Notes: generated by a model not told the origin, from the sequence alone. A stretch of 64,000 nucleotides of DNA from an uncultured Rhodobacterales bacterium (GCA_903845215.1 CAIMWI010000085.1:41880-105879), one strand, 5' to 3'; positions 33,460 through 44,653 are shown, counted from the stretch's first letter. Numbers and translations are program-made.

Positions 33460-36246
33460 ATGAACGCGCCTGTGATAAACACCAGCCCCGCCGTATCTGA
33501 CGAGGTGCGCAAGACGACCTGCTATATGTGCGCGTGTCGGTGCGGCATCAATGTGCATATGAAGTCTGGCAAAGTCAGCTATATCGAGGGCAACCGCGAC
33601 CATCCGGTCAACAAGGGCGTGCTGTGTGCCAAGGGCGCATCTGGCATCATGCAGGTCACAGCCCCCAGCCGCTTGCAACAGCCCTTGCGGCGTGTCGGCC
33701 CGCGCGGATCAGGCGCGTTCGAACCGATCTCGTGGGACGAGGCGCTGGAACTCGCCGTGTCGTGGATGAAACCCTTACGCGAAACTGCGCCGGAAAAGCT
33801 GGCCTTTTTCACGGGGCGTGACCAAAGCCAATCTTTCACCGGCTGGTGGGCGCAGGCGTTTGGCACGCCCAATTACGCCGCGCATGGCGGCTTTTGCAGC
33901 GTCAACATGGCAGCGGGCGGGATTTACACCATCGGCGGGGCCTTTTGGGAATTTGGCCAGCCCGATTGGGACCGCACCAAGCTGTTTGTGATGTTCGGCG
34001 TGGCCGAAGATCACGATTCCAACCCGATCAAGATGGGTCTGGGCAAGTTGAAGGCACGTGGGGCGCGGGTGATCGGGGTTAACCCTATCAGAACCGGCTA
34101 TAATGCCATCGCCGATGACTGGTACGGCATCACGCCCGGCACCGATGGGTTGCTGATCTTGTCGCTGCTGCATTGCCTGTTGCAGGCGGGTAAGGTCGAT
34201 CTGGACTATCTGGCCCGCTGGACCAACGCGCCCTTGCTGGTCAACGCCACCGAAGGCCCCGAAAAGGGCCTTATCCTGAAGAACGCCGAAAGCCAGCCCT
34301 TTGTGATCGACAAGCGCACGGGCGCACCCGCGCCGTGGGATGGCAAGGGCGTGCAGCCCGACCTTGGGGCCACATGGCAAGGCCACCGCACCGTGTTTCA
34401 GCACATGGCCGAGCGTTACCTGTCGCCCGACTACGCGCCCGAGGCTGTGGCCACCCGCTGCGGCATTCCCGCCGCACGCATCCGCGCCTTGGCGGCGGAA
34501 CTGGCCGATGTGGCCTTTAACCAAGCGATTGAGATCAAACAGCCTTGGACCGATTTTCGCGGCGACACCCATAAGACGATGCTGGGCCGCCCTGTTTCTT
34601 TCCACGCCATGCGCGGCATCTCTGCCCATTCCAACGGCTTTCAAACCGCCCGCGCTTTGCATCTGTTGCAGATCGTTCTGGGCACGGTGGAAACCCCCGG
34701 CGGCTACCGATTCAAACCGCCCTATCCCAAACCGGTCGAGGCCCACCCCACCCCCCATTTCGTCACCGCCCCTGGCAAGCCGCTGTCTGGCCCGCATCTG
34801 GGCTATGTGCGCGGCCCCGAACAGTTGGCGCTGAAAGACGACGGCACCCCCGCCCGCATCGACAAGGCCTTTACATGGGAAAACCCGTTTTCCGCCCATG
34901 GCCTGATGCATATGCTGATCCCCAACGCCCATGCGGGCGACCCCTACCGCATCGACACGCTGTTTTTGTACATGGCCAATATGGCGTGGAATTCGTCGAT
35001 GAACACGACGAAGGTTATGCAGATGCTGACCGACAAAGACGCGGATGGTGAGTATATCATCCCGCGCATCATCTATTGCGATGCCTATGCGTCAGAGATG
35101 GTGGCCTATGCCGATCTGATCCTGCCTGATACGACCTATCTGGAACGCCACGATTGCATCAGCCTGCTGGATCGCCCGATCAGCGAGCCTGATGCCGCAG
35201 GTGACAGCATCCGCTGGCCCGTCACCGCACCTGACCGCGATGTGCGCGGCTTTCAATCGGTGCTGCTGGATCTGGGCGCAAGGCTGGGGCTGGCCCCCAT
35301 GGTCAACCCCGATGGCAGCGCCAAGTTCAAAGACTATGCCGATTACATCCAAAACCACATCCGCCGCCCTGGTGTTGGCCCCTTGATCGGCTTTCGCGGA
35401 GCAGACGGCGATCAAGAGGGCAGGGGCGATGCCAACCCCGCCCAAATCGCCGCCTATATCGAAAACGGCGGATTTTATCAGGCGCATGTCCCGCAAGAAG
35501 GGCGGTTTTTCAAACCTTGGAACATGGCGTACCAGAATTGGGCGGTGCAAACCTCGTTCTACGAAAGCCCGCAGCCTTATTTGTTCAACATCTGGTCCGA
35601 ACCGATGCGCAAATTCCAACTGGCCGCCGAAGGCCATGGCCCGATCCAGCCGCCCGACCATCTGCGCGCAAGGTTGATCCAAGCGATGGACCCTTTGCCC
35701 GTCTGGTACCCGCCCTTCGGCGATCTGGAAGCGTCGGGCTGGGGCTATCCTGTGCATGCGCTGACCCAGCGGCCGATGGATATGTACCATTCTTGGGGCA
35801 GCCAGAACGCTTGGCTGCGCCAGATCAGGGGGCGCAATTTTCTGTATGTGCCGACCAAGATTTGGGAAGCCGAAAGCTTCAAAGACGGCGATTACGCGCG
35901 GGTGTCTTCGCCCAATGGCGGCATCACGGTGCCCGTGGCGCATATGGCGGCGTTGAATGAAAACACGGTCTGGACATGGAACGCGATTGGCAAGCGCAAG
36001 GGGGCTTGGGCGCTTGACGACGATGCGCCCGAGGCCAATCAGGGCTTTTTGCTCAACCACCTCATTTCCGAACTTCTGCCCGAAAAGGGTGACGGGATGC
36101 GCTATTCCAATTCTGATCCCGTGACAGGCCAAGCGGCTTGGTTTGATCTGCGGGTGCGGATCGAAAATGTCGGGCCAAAAGACCATGCCACGCCCGATTT
36201 CGCCCCCATCCCCCGTGTGGTGCCGCAAGGAAAGGACCGCGCATGA
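33460..36246 (+). CDS. soeA: Sulfite dehydrogenase molybdopterin subunit SoeA
   Basis: A 928-residue Mo-bis-molybdopterin oxidoreductase that oxidises sulfite to sulfate in the cytoplasm. An N-terminal 4Fe-4S site is formed by Cys21, Cys24, Cys28 and Cys56 (CYMCACRC...CAKG). There is no twin-arginine signal, which agrees with the cytoplasmic SoeABC type and differs from DMSO or tetrathionate reductases. The following 4x[4Fe-4S] subunit and DmsC-like anchor complete the complex. The order after a sulfite-producing operon supports SoeA over other members. Its stop codon overlaps the soeB start (ATGA). Confidence 0.87.
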   Translation: MNAPVINTSPAVSDEVRKTTCYMCACRCGINVHMKSGKVSYIEGNRDHPVNKGVLCAKGASGIMQVTAPSRLQQPLRRVGPRGSGAFEPISWDEALELAVSWMKPLRETAPEKLAFFTGRDQSQSFTGWWAQAFGTPNYAAHGGFCSVNMAAGGIYTIGGAFWEFGQPDWDRTKLFVMFGVAEDHDSNPIKMGLGKLKARGARVIGVNPIRTGYNAIADDWYGITPGTDGLLILSLLHCLLQAGKVDLDYLARWTNAPLLVNATEGPEKGLILKNAESQPFVIDKRTGAPAPWDGKGVQPDLGATWQGHRTVFQHMAERYLSPDYAPEAVATRCGIPAARIRALAAELADVAFNQAIEIKQPWTDFRGDTHKTMLGRPVSFHAMRGISAHSNGFQTARALHLLQIVLGTVETPGGYRFKPPYPKPVEAHPTPHFVTAPGKPLSGPHLGYVRGPEQLALKDDGTPARIDKAFTWENPFSAHGLMHMLIPNAHAGDPYRIDTLFLYMANMAWNSSMNTTKVMQMLTDKDADGEYIIPRIIYCDAYASEMVAYADLILPDTTYLERHDCISLLDRPISEPDAAGDSIRWPVTAPDRDVRGFQSVLLDLGARLGLAPMVNPDGSAKFKDYADYIQNHIRRPGVGPLIGFRGADGDQEGRGDANPAQIAAYIENGGFYQAHVPQEGRFFKPWNMAYQNWAVQTSFYESPQPYLFNIWSEPMRKFQLAAEGHGPIQPPDHLRARLIQAMDPLPVWYPPFGDLEASGWGYPVHALTQRPMDMYHSWGSQNAWLRQIRGRNFLYVPTKIWEAESFKDGDYARVSSPNGGITVPVAHMAALNENTVWTWNAIGKRKGAWALDDDAPEANQGFLLNHLISELLPEKGDGMRYSNSDPVTGQAAWFDLRVRIENVGPKDHATPDFAPIPRVVPQGKDRA

Positions 36247-36983
36247 CCCAGCTTCCCACCCATACCGACAAGAAACTGGGTCTGGCGATTGATCTTGACA
36301 CCTGCGTGGGCTGTCAGGCCTGTGTGACGGCTTGTAAGGGCTGGAACGATCAGGGCTATGGGGCCGCGCTGTCCGATCAAAACCCCTATGGCGCAGACCC
36401 GTACGGCACCTTCTTAAACCGTGTGCACAGCTATCAGGTGCAGCCAGATATCGGGGCGGCGCAAATCATCAACTTCCCCCGCTCGTGCCTGCACTGCGAG
36501 GATGCGCCCTGCGTGACCGTCTGCCCCACGGGGGCGAGCTATAAGCGCACCGAGGACGGGATCGTTCTGGTCAACGAAGACGCCTGCATCGGCTGCGGTC
36601 TGTGCGCTTGGGCCTGCCCCTACGGGGCGCGCGAGTTGGATCAGGCGGCAGGTGTGATGAAGAAATGCACCCTGTGCGTTGACCGCATCTATAACGAAAA
36701 CCTGCCCGAGGAAGACCGCGAACCCGCTTGCGTGCGCACCTGCCCGACCGGTGCGCGCCACTTTGGCGACTTTGCCGACCCCGATAGCAAAGTGTCCAAA
36801 CTGGTGGCTGAACGCGGTGGTTATGATCTGATGCCAGACCTTAAGACCAAGCCCACCAACAAATACCTGCCCCCCCGCAAGAAAGACATCCCGCAAGAGG
36901 CCAGCCTTTTGGCCCCCTTGTTAGACATTCAAGCCACGGGCTTTGCCGGTTGGCTGGACAAAGTATTGGGAAAACTGGGATGA
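36243..36983 (+). CDS. soeB: Sulfite dehydrogenase iron-sulfur subunit SoeB
   Basis: A 246-residue DmsB-like electron-transfer protein with four ferredoxin-type Cys groups: CVGCQACVTAC, CLHCEDAPCVTVCP, CIGCGLCAWACP and CTLCVDR...CVRTCP. These would hold four 4Fe-4S clusters linking SoeA to the membrane anchor. It overlaps soeA and soeC by 4 nt each. There is no signal peptide. Confidence 0.9.
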   Translation: MTQLPTHTDKKLGLAIDLDTCVGCQACVTACKGWNDQGYGAALSDQNPYGADPYGTFLNRVHSYQVQPDIGAAQIINFPRSCLHCEDAPCVTVCPTGASYKRTEDGIVLVNEDACIGCGLCAWACPYGARELDQAAGVMKKCTLCVDRIYNENLPEEDREPACVRTCPTGARHFGDFADPDSKVSKLVAERGGYDLMPDLKTKPTNKYLPPRKKDIPQEASLLAPLLDIQATGFAGWLDKVLGKLG

Positions 36984-37855
36984 AACCGGCGCCTTCCGTT
37001 ATTCTTTTCACCGTTCTATCGGGCATGGGCTTTGGGCTTTTGGCCTTTTTGGGCGCGGGTTTTGTGCAGCCTGTGGGATGGTTGGCGTTTTTCCATTGGG
37101 GCCTTGGCTACGGCTTGGCCGTGGGTGGGCTTGCGGCCTCGACCTTTCACTTGGGCAACCCGCAACGCGCCCTTAAGGCATTTACCCAGTGGCAAACCTC
37201 GTGGCTCAGCCGCGAGGCTTGGGCGTCGGTTTTGACCTTGGTGCTTCTGGCCCCCGTGGCGCTTTCCGATTGGTTGGGCCTTGGCTGGCCGCGCGTCACG
37301 GGCCTTATCGGCGCTGTGGCCTGTTTTGGAACGGTCTTCACCACCTCGATGATCTACGCCCAAATCGCTGCTGTACCGCGTTGGAACAATTGGACCGTGC
37401 CGGCGATGTTCGTGTCGTTTGAACTGACGGGTGGCGCCCTGCTGTCAGGCCAAGTCTTGCCCGCCCTGATCGGCTGCAGTGCTCTGATCTTGGCGCTTTA
37501 CGCCCATAAGACCAAGGGCGATGTCGCCTTTGCCAAGCGCGGCCAAACCTTGGGCAAGGCCACGGGCTTGGATCAAGTGGGCAGCGCAACCGTCTTTGAA
37601 CAGCCCCACACCAGCCCCAATTACCTGATGCGCGAGATGATCTATGTCGTCGCGCGCAAGCATATCGCGCGGTTGTGGCCGATAGCCTTTGGCGCAGCCG
37701 CCATTCTGCCTGCGGTGCTGGTTGTTCTTCTGCCCTATCATCTGCTGACCTTTGCACTTGCGGCCCTGATCCATCTGATGGGGGCTGCGGCCTCGCGCTG
37801 GTTGTTCTTTGCGCAGGCCGAGCATGTTGTGGGTCTTTATTACGGGCAGCGATAG
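36980..37855 (+). CDS. soeC: Sulfite dehydrogenase membrane anchor SoeC
   Basis: A 291-residue DmsC/NrfD-type membrane protein with about eight spans, the first being PSVILFTVLSGMGFGLLAFLGAGFV. ASTFHLGNPQRALKAF and WQTSWLSREAWASVL match DmsC-family anchors. It should pass electrons to the quinone pool. I chose ATG 36980 (MKPAPSV), which overlaps the soeB stop codon; an earlier in-frame start at 36950 is less likely. Confidence 0.87.
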   Translation: MKPAPSVILFTVLSGMGFGLLAFLGAGFVQPVGWLAFFHWGLGYGLAVGGLAASTFHLGNPQRALKAFTQWQTSWLSREAWASVLTLVLLAPVALSDWLGLGWPRVTGLIGAVACFGTVFTTSMIYAQIAAVPRWNNWTVPAMFVSFELTGGALLSGQVLPALIGCSALILALYAHKTKGDVAFAKRGQTLGKATGLDQVGSATVFEQPHTSPNYLMREMIYVVARKHIARLWPIAFGAAAILPAVLVVLLPYHLLTFALAALIHLMGAAASRWLFFAQAEHVVGLYYGQR

Positions 37856-37939
37856 GTTAGAGTTCGCGGCTGTTTGCTTTAGGTCAAGGCTTGGGGGTCG
37901 TGTCTGGGCGATGAAGACCCAAACCTGAAGGAGCGCGCC

Positions 37940-40243
37940 ATGGACCAAACCGCTGACATCCCGACTGGAAAAGATCCCGTCTGCGGCATGAGTGTCAAGA
38001 TCACCGACACCAGCCGCAAGCACGATCATCAGGGCACCACCTACCACTTTTGCGGTGAAAAGTGCCGCACAAGGTTTAAGGCCGATCCCTATTTCTACCT
38101 GTCTGGCAATGCCAAGATCCGCGGCAAGCTGGCGGTGAAAGGGGTGTCCTACACCTGCCCGATGGACCCAGAGGTGGTGCAAGACACCCCGGGCACCTGC
38201 CCCAAATGCGGCATGGCGCTGGAGCCTATGACGCCTTCCACCGCGCCCTCGCCGGAACTGGCCGATTTCACCCGCCGCATGGGCATTTCCGCCGCCCTGT
38301 CGGTGCCCTTGGTGGTCTTGGCCATGGGGCCGATGTTGGGGCTTGGATTGCCCATGGCGTGGCATCCCTATCTGAACTATGCCCAAGCGGCCCTTGCCAG
38401 TCCGGTCGTTTTATGGGCCGCTTGGCCGTTTTTTCAACGCGCCCGCGATAGTCTGGCCAACCGCAGCCCCAATATGTGGACGCTGATTGGCTTAGGGGTG
38501 GCGGCGGCCTATCTGTACTCGCTGCTCGCCACCTTTGCCCCTTGGGTCTTTCCGCTAGCCTACCAAGGGGCGATGGGGGTCGAGACCTATTTTGAGGCCA
38601 CTGGCGTCATCATCACCTTGGTCTTTCTGGGCCAAGTGCTGGAACTGCGCGCGCGTGCCCGCACCGGTGATGCGATCCGCGCTTTGATGGATCTGTCACC
38701 TGCCACCGCGTTTCGCGTACAGCCCGATGGCACGTTCGAGGTGCCGCTTGAAAACATCATCGCAGGCGACCTTTTGCGTGTGCGGGCAGCTGACAAAGTG
38801 CCCGTGGACGGCGAGGTGGTCGAGGGGGCCTCTTCGGTCGATGAAAGCCTGCTGACGGGCGAACCGCTGCCCGTAGAGAAAACCGTTGGGGCCGCGCTCA
38901 CGGGTGGCACGTTGAACGGGTCGGGCACGCTGGTGATGCGCGCCACGCGGGTGGGTGCTGCGACTGTGCTGGCGCAGATTATTGATATGGTCTCGGCCGC
39001 GCGCCGCTCGCGTGCGCCCATTCAGGCGCTGGCCGATCGGGTGGCTGCATGGTTTGTGCCCACCGTGGTGGGTGTGGCGCTTGCGGCTTTTGCCGGATGG
39101 ATGGCCTTTGGCCCAAGCCCGGGCTTTGTTTATGCGATGGCGGCGGCGGTGTCGGTGCTGATCATCGCCTGCCCCTGCGCCTTGGGATTGGCCACGCCGA
39201 TTTCCATCACCACGGCGGCAGGGCGGGGGGCCTCGGTCGGGGTGTTGGTTAAAGACGCGGCAGCCCTTGAAAGCTTGGCCAAGGTCGACACGCTGGTGAT
39301 CGACAAGACGGGAACCCTAACGTTGGGGCGGCCCCAAGTCAGCGATGTGGTGCCGTTGGGCGCCGACAGTGCTGAAACCCTGCTGGCCCTTGCGGCTGCG
39401 CTGGAACAGGGCGCAAGCCACCCCTTGGCCAAAGCCATCCTGCAAGCGGCAGCCGACAAGGGCTTGGACCTTCCCGCTGTCAGCCAGTTTGAAAGCCGCG
39501 CAGGTCAGGGCATTGTGGCGCAGCGCGGGGCCACCCGACTGGGTTTGGGCAACGAGGCCCTTCTTGCAAGCCTGAACGTCGCCGTTCCCCCCCAAGTGGC
39601 AGACCAGGCGAAATCCCTGCGCGCCATGGGCAAGACGGTGATGTTCCTAACCCAAGGCACCGACCTGTCGGCAATGATCGCCGCTGCTGACCCGATCAAA
39701 CCCACCACTGCCCAAGCCCTGGCCACTCTTAAATCCCAAGGTATCACCATCATCATGGCCACGGGCGACGCCCAAGCCACAGCGCGCGCTGTAGCGCAAA
39801 GCCTTGGCCTGACCCAAGTTTCGGCGGGCCTTTTGCCTGCGGGCAAAGCCGCCCTGATCGCCCATCTTCGCGCCCAAGGCCATGTCGTCGCCATGGCGGG
39901 GGACGGCGTGAACGACGCCCCCGCATTGGCAGGCGCTAATGTTGGTATAGCCATGGGCCCCGGGTCGGATGTGGCGGTGGAAAGTGCCGGCATCACCCTG
40001 CTTGGCGGCGATCTGACAGGCATCGCCCGCGCCATCACTCTGTCGCGCGCCACGATGCGCAACATAAGGCAGAACCTGTTCTTCGCCTTTGGCTATAACG
40101 CGCTGTGCATTCCCATCGCTGCAGGCCTGCTTTACCCTGTCACGGGCCTTGTGCTGTCGCCGATGATTGCCGCCGCCGCGATGAGCCTGTCTTCCGTCTC
40201 AGTCATCACCAACGCTTTGCGATTGCGCGCCCTAAAACTTTGA
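37940..40243 (+). CDS. copA: P1B-type heavy-metal ATPase with YHS and Cys-Pro-Met domains
   Basis: A 767-residue metal pump, probably exporting Cu+ or Ag+. Residues 10-50 form a YHS domain ([18 protein letters not shown]). Residues 72-96 are a heavy-metal-binding domain ([10 protein letters not shown]...[10 protein letters not shown]). No classical CxxC HMA domain is present. The transport motif CPC is at 411-413, the phosphorylation motif DKTGT at 455-459, and the hinge [10 protein letters not shown] near the end. The start follows AAGGAGC. It begins 84 bp after soeC on the same strand. The family is certain; the metal is inferred. Confidence 0.88.
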   Translation: MDQTADIPTGKDPVCGMSVKITDTSRKHDHQGTTYHFCGEKCRTRFKADPYFYLSGNAKIRGKLAVKGVSYTCPMDPEVVQDTPGTCPKCGMALEPMTPSTAPSPELADFTRRMGISAALSVPLVVLAMGPMLGLGLPMAWHPYLNYAQAALASPVVLWAAWPFFQRARDSLANRSPNMWTLIGLGVAAAYLYSLLATFAPWVFPLAYQGAMGVETYFEATGVIITLVFLGQVLELRARARTGDAIRALMDLSPATAFRVQPDGTFEVPLENIIAGDLLRVRAADKVPVDGEVVEGASSVDESLLTGEPLPVEKTVGAALTGGTLNGSGTLVMRATRVGAATVLAQIIDMVSAARRSRAPIQALADRVAAWFVPTVVGVALAAFAGWMAFGPSPGFVYAMAAAVSVLIIACPCALGLATPISITTAAGRGASVGVLVKDAAALESLAKVDTLVIDKTGTLTLGRPQVSDVVPLGADSAETLLALAAALEQGASHPLAKAILQAAADKGLDLPAVSQFESRAGQGIVAQRGATRLGLGNEALLASLNVAVPPQVADQAKSLRAMGKTVMFLTQGTDLSAMIAAADPIKPTTAQALATLKSQGITIIMATGDAQATARAVAQSLGLTQVSAGLLPAGKAALIAHLRAQGHVVAMAGDGVNDAPALAGANVGIAMGPGSDVAVESAGITLLGGDLTGIARAITLSRATMRNIRQNLFFAFGYNALCIPIAAGLLYPVTGLVLSPMIAAAAMSLSSVSVITNALRLRALKL

Positions 40244-40313
40244 ACTCTTGCAACTGTGCCCAAATATCCTGACGCGAAGTTGGGCAGTTGAACCTTTGAT
40301 GTGATCCAAAACA

Positions 40314-40341
40314 ACGGGCCGAGGATGTCTCCTCGGCCCGT
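40314..40341. terminator. Bidirectional terminator between copA and the MHS transporter gene
   Basis: A perfect 12-bp stem (ACGGGCCGAGGA with TCCTCGGCCCGT) and a TGTC loop. On the minus strand it is followed by TTGTTTTGG, so it suits the transporter gene best and may also serve copA. Confidence 0.8.
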
Positions 40342-40368
40342 GTCCTTTGATCGCTTACTCTTAAAGGA

Positions 40369-42444
40369 TCACTCCTCGAAGATCGACTTTTTGTGGGTGG
40401 CGTTGGGCACGAACAGGGCACCGATCACCACAGTCATGAGGGCGACCACAATCGCGTACCACAGGCCGGCATAGATGTTGCCAGATTGGGCCGAGATTGC
40501 GAAGGCGGTTGCGGGCAGCAGGCCGCCGAACCAGCCGTTGCCGATGTGGTAAGGCAGCGACAGGCCAGAGTAGCGGATGCGTGTCGGGAACAGTTCGACC
40601 AGCATGGCCGCAATCGGGCCGTAAACCATCGTCACCAGCACGATCAGGTAGGTCAGGATCGCGATGATCGTGACTTTCTGTGTCGTGAAAACATCCAAGA
40701 TGTTTTCAGCTTTAGCAACGGTCAGATTGTCCTTGGTCACCAGCGGATAGCCCGCTGCAGTCAGGGCATCTGCCACGGCCTTATCAAAGGCGCCTTTGAC
40801 GCCGCCCACTTTGGCTCCATCGGCATTGGCCGCATCAAGGGTTGCCAGCAAGGCTGCCGGAACGGCGGCACGGGCGGTGGCCAATGCAGCCTCTGCAGGT
40901 GCGACAGCGGCATTGGCGGCATCCAGCGCGGTTTGCGCTGTGGCTTTGGCCGCGTCATCGGCTGCGGCTTTCAGCGCCTTGTCTGCGGCGGCAACGCCCG
41001 ACTTGGCCCCTGCCGTCGCCTTAACAGCCTCGTCCAGCGCCGTCACCAACGCAGGGTCGATGGCAGCTTTGGCGGCATCAACCACGGCTTTGGCCGCTGC
41101 GATATCTGCCGCGTTCACAGCCACGTCATAGGCCACAATCTCAGTCTCGCCGACTTTGATCACGGCCGGTTCGCCCGCGGGGCCATCGACCGAGACAGAG
41201 TTGACCGAGAAGCTGTACAGTTTGGCCTTCGAGATGTCACACGAGTTGGTGAACTTAACCGTGCCAGTCGGATTGAACTGGAACGAGCAATCCTCGGGGT
41301 CGGCTGTGACAGTAACCGGCGTTTGCTGTGCTGCGTGCAGCATCGGGTTGGCCGTTTGGGTCAGCAGCGTGAACACCGGCAGATAGGTGACCGCTGCAAT
41401 CAAGCAGCCGGCCAGAATGATCGGCTTGCGGCCGATGCGGTCAGACAGGCGACCAAAGATGATAAAGCCGGCTGTGCCCAAAACCAGCGACCATGCCACA
41501 AAGACGTTGGCAGAGAAGCTGTCGACCTTGATCACGTTTTGCATGAAGAACAACGCGTAGAACTGGCCAGAATACCAGACCACAGCCTGACCCGCCGTCA
41601 AACCCAGCAGGGCGATCAGGGCGATTTTGCCGTTTTTCCAGTTGCCAAAAGCCTCGCGCAGCGGTGCTTTAGAGGCAGCGCCTTCTTCCTTCATCTTTTT
41701 GAAGGCCGGGCTCTCGTTCATTTGCAAACGGATGTACAGTGAGATCAGCAACAAGATGATCGACCCGAGGAACGGAATGCGCCAGCCCCAAGCGTTGAAG
41801 GCCTTCATCATCGAGGGCGACCCATCCGCCGCCATCACGGCATTGCCTGCCGCGTCCAGTACGGCCACGTCGGGATAGGCGCCATTGATATAGCCCTGCA
41901 CCGAGATGATCACGATCAGCGACAGCAGCAGACCCAGCGTTGCCGTGGTTTGGATGAAGCTGGTGAAATAGCCACGCTGACCAGCTGGGGCGTGTTCGGC
42001 CACGTAAACCGCAGCGCCACCATATTCGCCGCCCAAAGCCAAGCCCTGCAACATCCGCAACGCGATCAGGATGATCGGGGCTGCGATGCCCCAAGATTGG
42101 TAGCCCGGCAGCATACCAACCAAGAAGGTCGATGCGCCCATGATCAAGATCGTGGCAAGGAAGGTGTATTTCCGCCCGATCAAGTCACCCATTGCGCCAA
42201 AGAACAGCGCCCCGAACGGCCGCACGATAAAGCCTGCGGCAAAGGCCAGCAGGGCAAACACGTTGCGGGTCGCTTCGGGGAAAGCGGTGAAGTAATTAGC
42301 GCCGATAATCGCCGCCAACGAGCCGTAAAGATAAAAGTCATACCATTCAAAGATTGTGCCTGCCGAGGAGGCAATGATGACTTTGCGCTCCTCTCGGGTC
42401 ATGGGGCGCGAGCGGTTGCTCGCGTCGGACGGTTGTTTTGCCAT
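40369..42444 (-). CDS. MHS-family MFS transporter with a large Ala-rich periplasmic insert
   Basis: A 691-residue major facilitator of the metabolite:H+ symporter type, against about 430 for simple members. The first half has SAGTIFEWYDFYLYGSLA, the GDLIGRKYTF loop and RMLQGLALGGEYGGA. After GRLSDRIGRKPI (residues 331-342) an insert spans about 366-590. Its first part (DPEDCSFQFNPTG...SCDI) may form a disulfide domain. Residues 443-560 contain 51 Ala in 118 and probably form helices or a coiled coil. The cargo is unknown. It lies downstream of acsA on the same strand, so acetate or another short acid is possible. Confidence 0.8.
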   Translation of the reverse strand: MAKQPSDASNRSRPMTREERKVIIASSAGTIFEWYDFYLYGSLAAIIGANYFTAFPEATRNVFALLAFAAGFIVRPFGALFFGAMGDLIGRKYTFLATILIMGASTFLVGMLPGYQSWGIAAPIILIALRMLQGLALGGEYGGAAVYVAEHAPAGQRGYFTSFIQTTATLGLLLSLIVIISVQGYINGAYPDVAVLDAAGNAVMAADGSPSMMKAFNAWGWRIPFLGSIILLLISLYIRLQMNESPAFKKMKEEGAASKAPLREAFGNWKNGKIALIALLGLTAGQAVVWYSGQFYALFFMQNVIKVDSFSANVFVAWSLVLGTAGFIIFGRLSDRIGRKPIILAGCLIAAVTYLPVFTLLTQTANPMLHAAQQTPVTVTADPEDCSFQFNPTGTVKFTNSCDISKAKLYSFSVNSVSVDGPAGEPAVIKVGETEIVAYDVAVNAADIAAAKAVVDAAKAAIDPALVTALDEAVKATAGAKSGVAAADKALKAAADDAAKATAQTALDAANAAVAPAEAALATARAAVPAALLATLDAANADGAKVGGVKGAFDKAVADALTAAGYPLVTKDNLTVAKAENILDVFTTQKVTIIAILTYLIVLVTMVYGPIAAMLVELFPTRIRYSGLSLPYHIGNGWFGGLLPATAFAISAQSGNIYAGLWYAIVVALMTVVIGALFVPNATHKKSIFEE

Positions 42445-42575
42445 TGTCTCACTCTCCCTTTACGCTCGCCTTTCTTGGCGGGCTAACTAAACAGACGGTG
42501 TTACGCGCCTGTTCTCTTTGGTCCGGCCCTGCAAAGGGCGGGGTGTCGTATATCAAATCTTGTCGAAGGATCCAG

Positions 42576-44534
42576 TCAAACTTTGTTCATGCGATTGGCG
42601 ATAAGGTCATCTACCACCGCAGGATCGGCCAGCGTCGATGTGTCGCCCATCGCCGCAAAATCATTCTCGGCGATCTTGCGCAGAATGCGGCGCATGATTT
42701 TGCCAGAACGCGTCTTGGGCAGACCGGGGGCCCATTGGATCAGATCTGGGGTGGCAATCGGGCCAATCTCGGTGCGCACCCATTTGACCAGTTCTTTGCG
42801 CAGCTCTTCGGAAGGGTCGATGCCGCGCATCAAGGTGACATAGGCATAGATGCCTTGGCCTTTGATGTCGTGCGGATAGCCCACCACAGCGCTTTCGGCG
42901 ACCTTGGGATGGGCGACCAGGGCGGATTCGACCTCTGCCGTGCCCAAGCGGTGGCCCGAGACGTTCAAGACGTCATCCACCCGTCCGGTGATCCAATAGT
43001 AGCCGTCCGCATCGCGGCGGCAACCGTCGCCGGTGAAGTAATACCCCGGGTATTGGGCGAAATAGGCCTCTTCAAAGCGCTTGTGGTCGCCCCACAGGGT
43101 GCGCATCTGGCCCGGCCAACTGTCGGCAATGCACAAGACGCCATCCGTTTCGGTGGCCGTTTGCACTTGGCCATTGGCGGCATCCAGCACCTCTGCGCGC
43201 ACGCCGAAGAAGGGCTTGGTGGCCGAACCGGGCTTTTGCGCAATCGCTCCGGGCAGGGGCGTGATGATATGCCCGCCGGTTTCGGTCTGCCAAAAGGTAT
43301 CGACGATAGGGCATTTGCCCTTGCCGATATTGGTGAAATACCAGTTCCACGCCTCGGGGTTGATCGGTTCTCCGACCGACCCCAGCAAGCGCAGCGACGA
43401 AAGGTCGTGCTTTTCGATCGGATCGGTGCCCATCGCCATCAGACTGCGGATCGCGGTGGGGGCGGTGTAGAACTGGGTGACTTTGTGCTTGGCAATCACC
43501 TCCCAGAAGCGGCCTGCGTCTGGATAGGTGGGCACGCCTTCAAACATCACGCTTGTCGCCCCATTGGCCAAGGGGCCGTAGACGATATAGCTGTGCCCCG
43601 TCACCCAACCCACATCGGCGGTGCACCAAAAGACATCGCCGTCTTTGTAATCAAAGGTCATCTCATGCGTCATGGCCGCATAGACCAGATAGCCAGCGGT
43701 CGTATGAACCACGCCCTTAGGCTTTCCGGTCGAGCCCGAGGTGTACAAGATGAACAGCGGGTCTTCGGCCCCCAATTCGGTATAGGGGCAATAGGGGGCG
43801 GCTTGGGCCATCTCGGCTTTCAGGTCAAAATCGCGGCCTTCGGTCCAATGGGTTTCATCGCCGGTGTGTTTGACAACCAAGCATTGCACCGAATCCTTGC
43901 AATGTAGCAGGGCCTGATCGGCGTTCGATTTCAGCGGTGTCTTCTTGCCAGCGCGGGGGCCGTAATCGGCGGTGATCACTACCTTGGCTTCGGAATCATT
44001 GATGCGGTTGGCCAGCGCATCTGGCGAGAAGCCGCCAAAGACCACCGAATGAATGGCCCCGATCCGCGCACAGGCCAGCATGGCATAGGCCGCTTCGGGG
44101 ATCATGGGCATGTACAGCACCACGCGGTCGCCCTTGGTCACGCCGTGGGCTTTGAGCACATTGGCCAGACGGCAGGTTTGTTCCAAAAGCTCGGCGTAGG
44201 TGATGTGGCGGGCGGGGGTTTTGGGATCATCGGGTTCCCAGATGATCGCGGTCTGGTTGGCGCGCTTGACCATGTGGCGGTCGATGCAATTGGCCGAGAC
44301 GTTGGTGGTGCCGTCTTCGTACCACTTGATAGAGACTTCGCCAAGTTTGAACGTGGTGTTCTTGACCTTGGTGAACGGCTTGATCCAGTCGATGCGCCGC
44401 CCTTCGGTGGCCCAGAACGTGTCAGGATCCGCCATCGAGGCTGCATAGCGCGCCGCATAGCCCGCAGGCGTCACATTGGCCTGTGCGACAAATTCTGCGC
44501 TGGCCGTGTAAAGTGCCGGTGCCCGATCGTCCAT
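42576..44534 (-). CDS. acsA: Acetyl-CoA synthetase
   Basis: A 652-residue ANL enzyme, the usual length, that forms acetyl-CoA from acetate, ATP and CoA via acetyl-AMP. Motifs seen are [54 protein letters not shown] and the C-terminal [11 protein letters not shown], whose Lys is the usual site of acetylation control. It can recover the acetate made by AckA after taurine cleavage. A 131-bp gap to the MHS transporter gene holds only weak hairpins. Confidence 0.95.
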   Translation of the reverse strand: MDDRAPALYTASAEFVAQANVTPAGYAARYAASMADPDTFWATEGRRIDWIKPFTKVKNTTFKLGEVSIKWYEDGTTNVSANCIDRHMVKRANQTAIIWEPDDPKTPARHITYAELLEQTCRLANVLKAHGVTKGDRVVLYMPMIPEAAYAMLACARIGAIHSVVFGGFSPDALANRINDSEAKVVITADYGPRAGKKTPLKSNADQALLHCKDSVQCLVVKHTGDETHWTEGRDFDLKAEMAQAAPYCPYTELGAEDPLFILYTSGSTGKPKGVVHTTAGYLVYAAMTHEMTFDYKDGDVFWCTADVGWVTGHSYIVYGPLANGATSVMFEGVPTYPDAGRFWEVIAKHKVTQFYTAPTAIRSLMAMGTDPIEKHDLSSLRLLGSVGEPINPEAWNWYFTNIGKGKCPIVDTFWQTETGGHIITPLPGAIAQKPGSATKPFFGVRAEVLDAANGQVQTATETDGVLCIADSWPGQMRTLWGDHKRFEEAYFAQYPGYYFTGDGCRRDADGYYWITGRVDDVLNVSGHRLGTAEVESALVAHPKVAESAVVGYPHDIKGQGIYAYVTLMRGIDPSEELRKELVKWVRTEIGPIATPDLIQWAPGLPKTRSGKIMRRILRKIAENDFAAMGDTSTLADPAVVDDLIANRMNKV

Positions 44535-44653
44535 TCTTTCCCCCCTAGGTCAGCCCCACAGCCCCGTTTTTCCCGGCTGAAAGCCCTGTCTTCATATTCG
44601 AAGCTTAAAATCTATCGCAAGTCCTAGCTTTCAAGAAAGCCAAAGTGGCGGTC

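Noticed and set aside
40393..41742. A 449-codon open frame antisense to the MHS transporter gene
   Set aside because: It mirrors the Ala-rich and GC-rich codons of the real gene, has a composition rich in Arg, Gly, Gln and His with no domain, and has no ribosome site.
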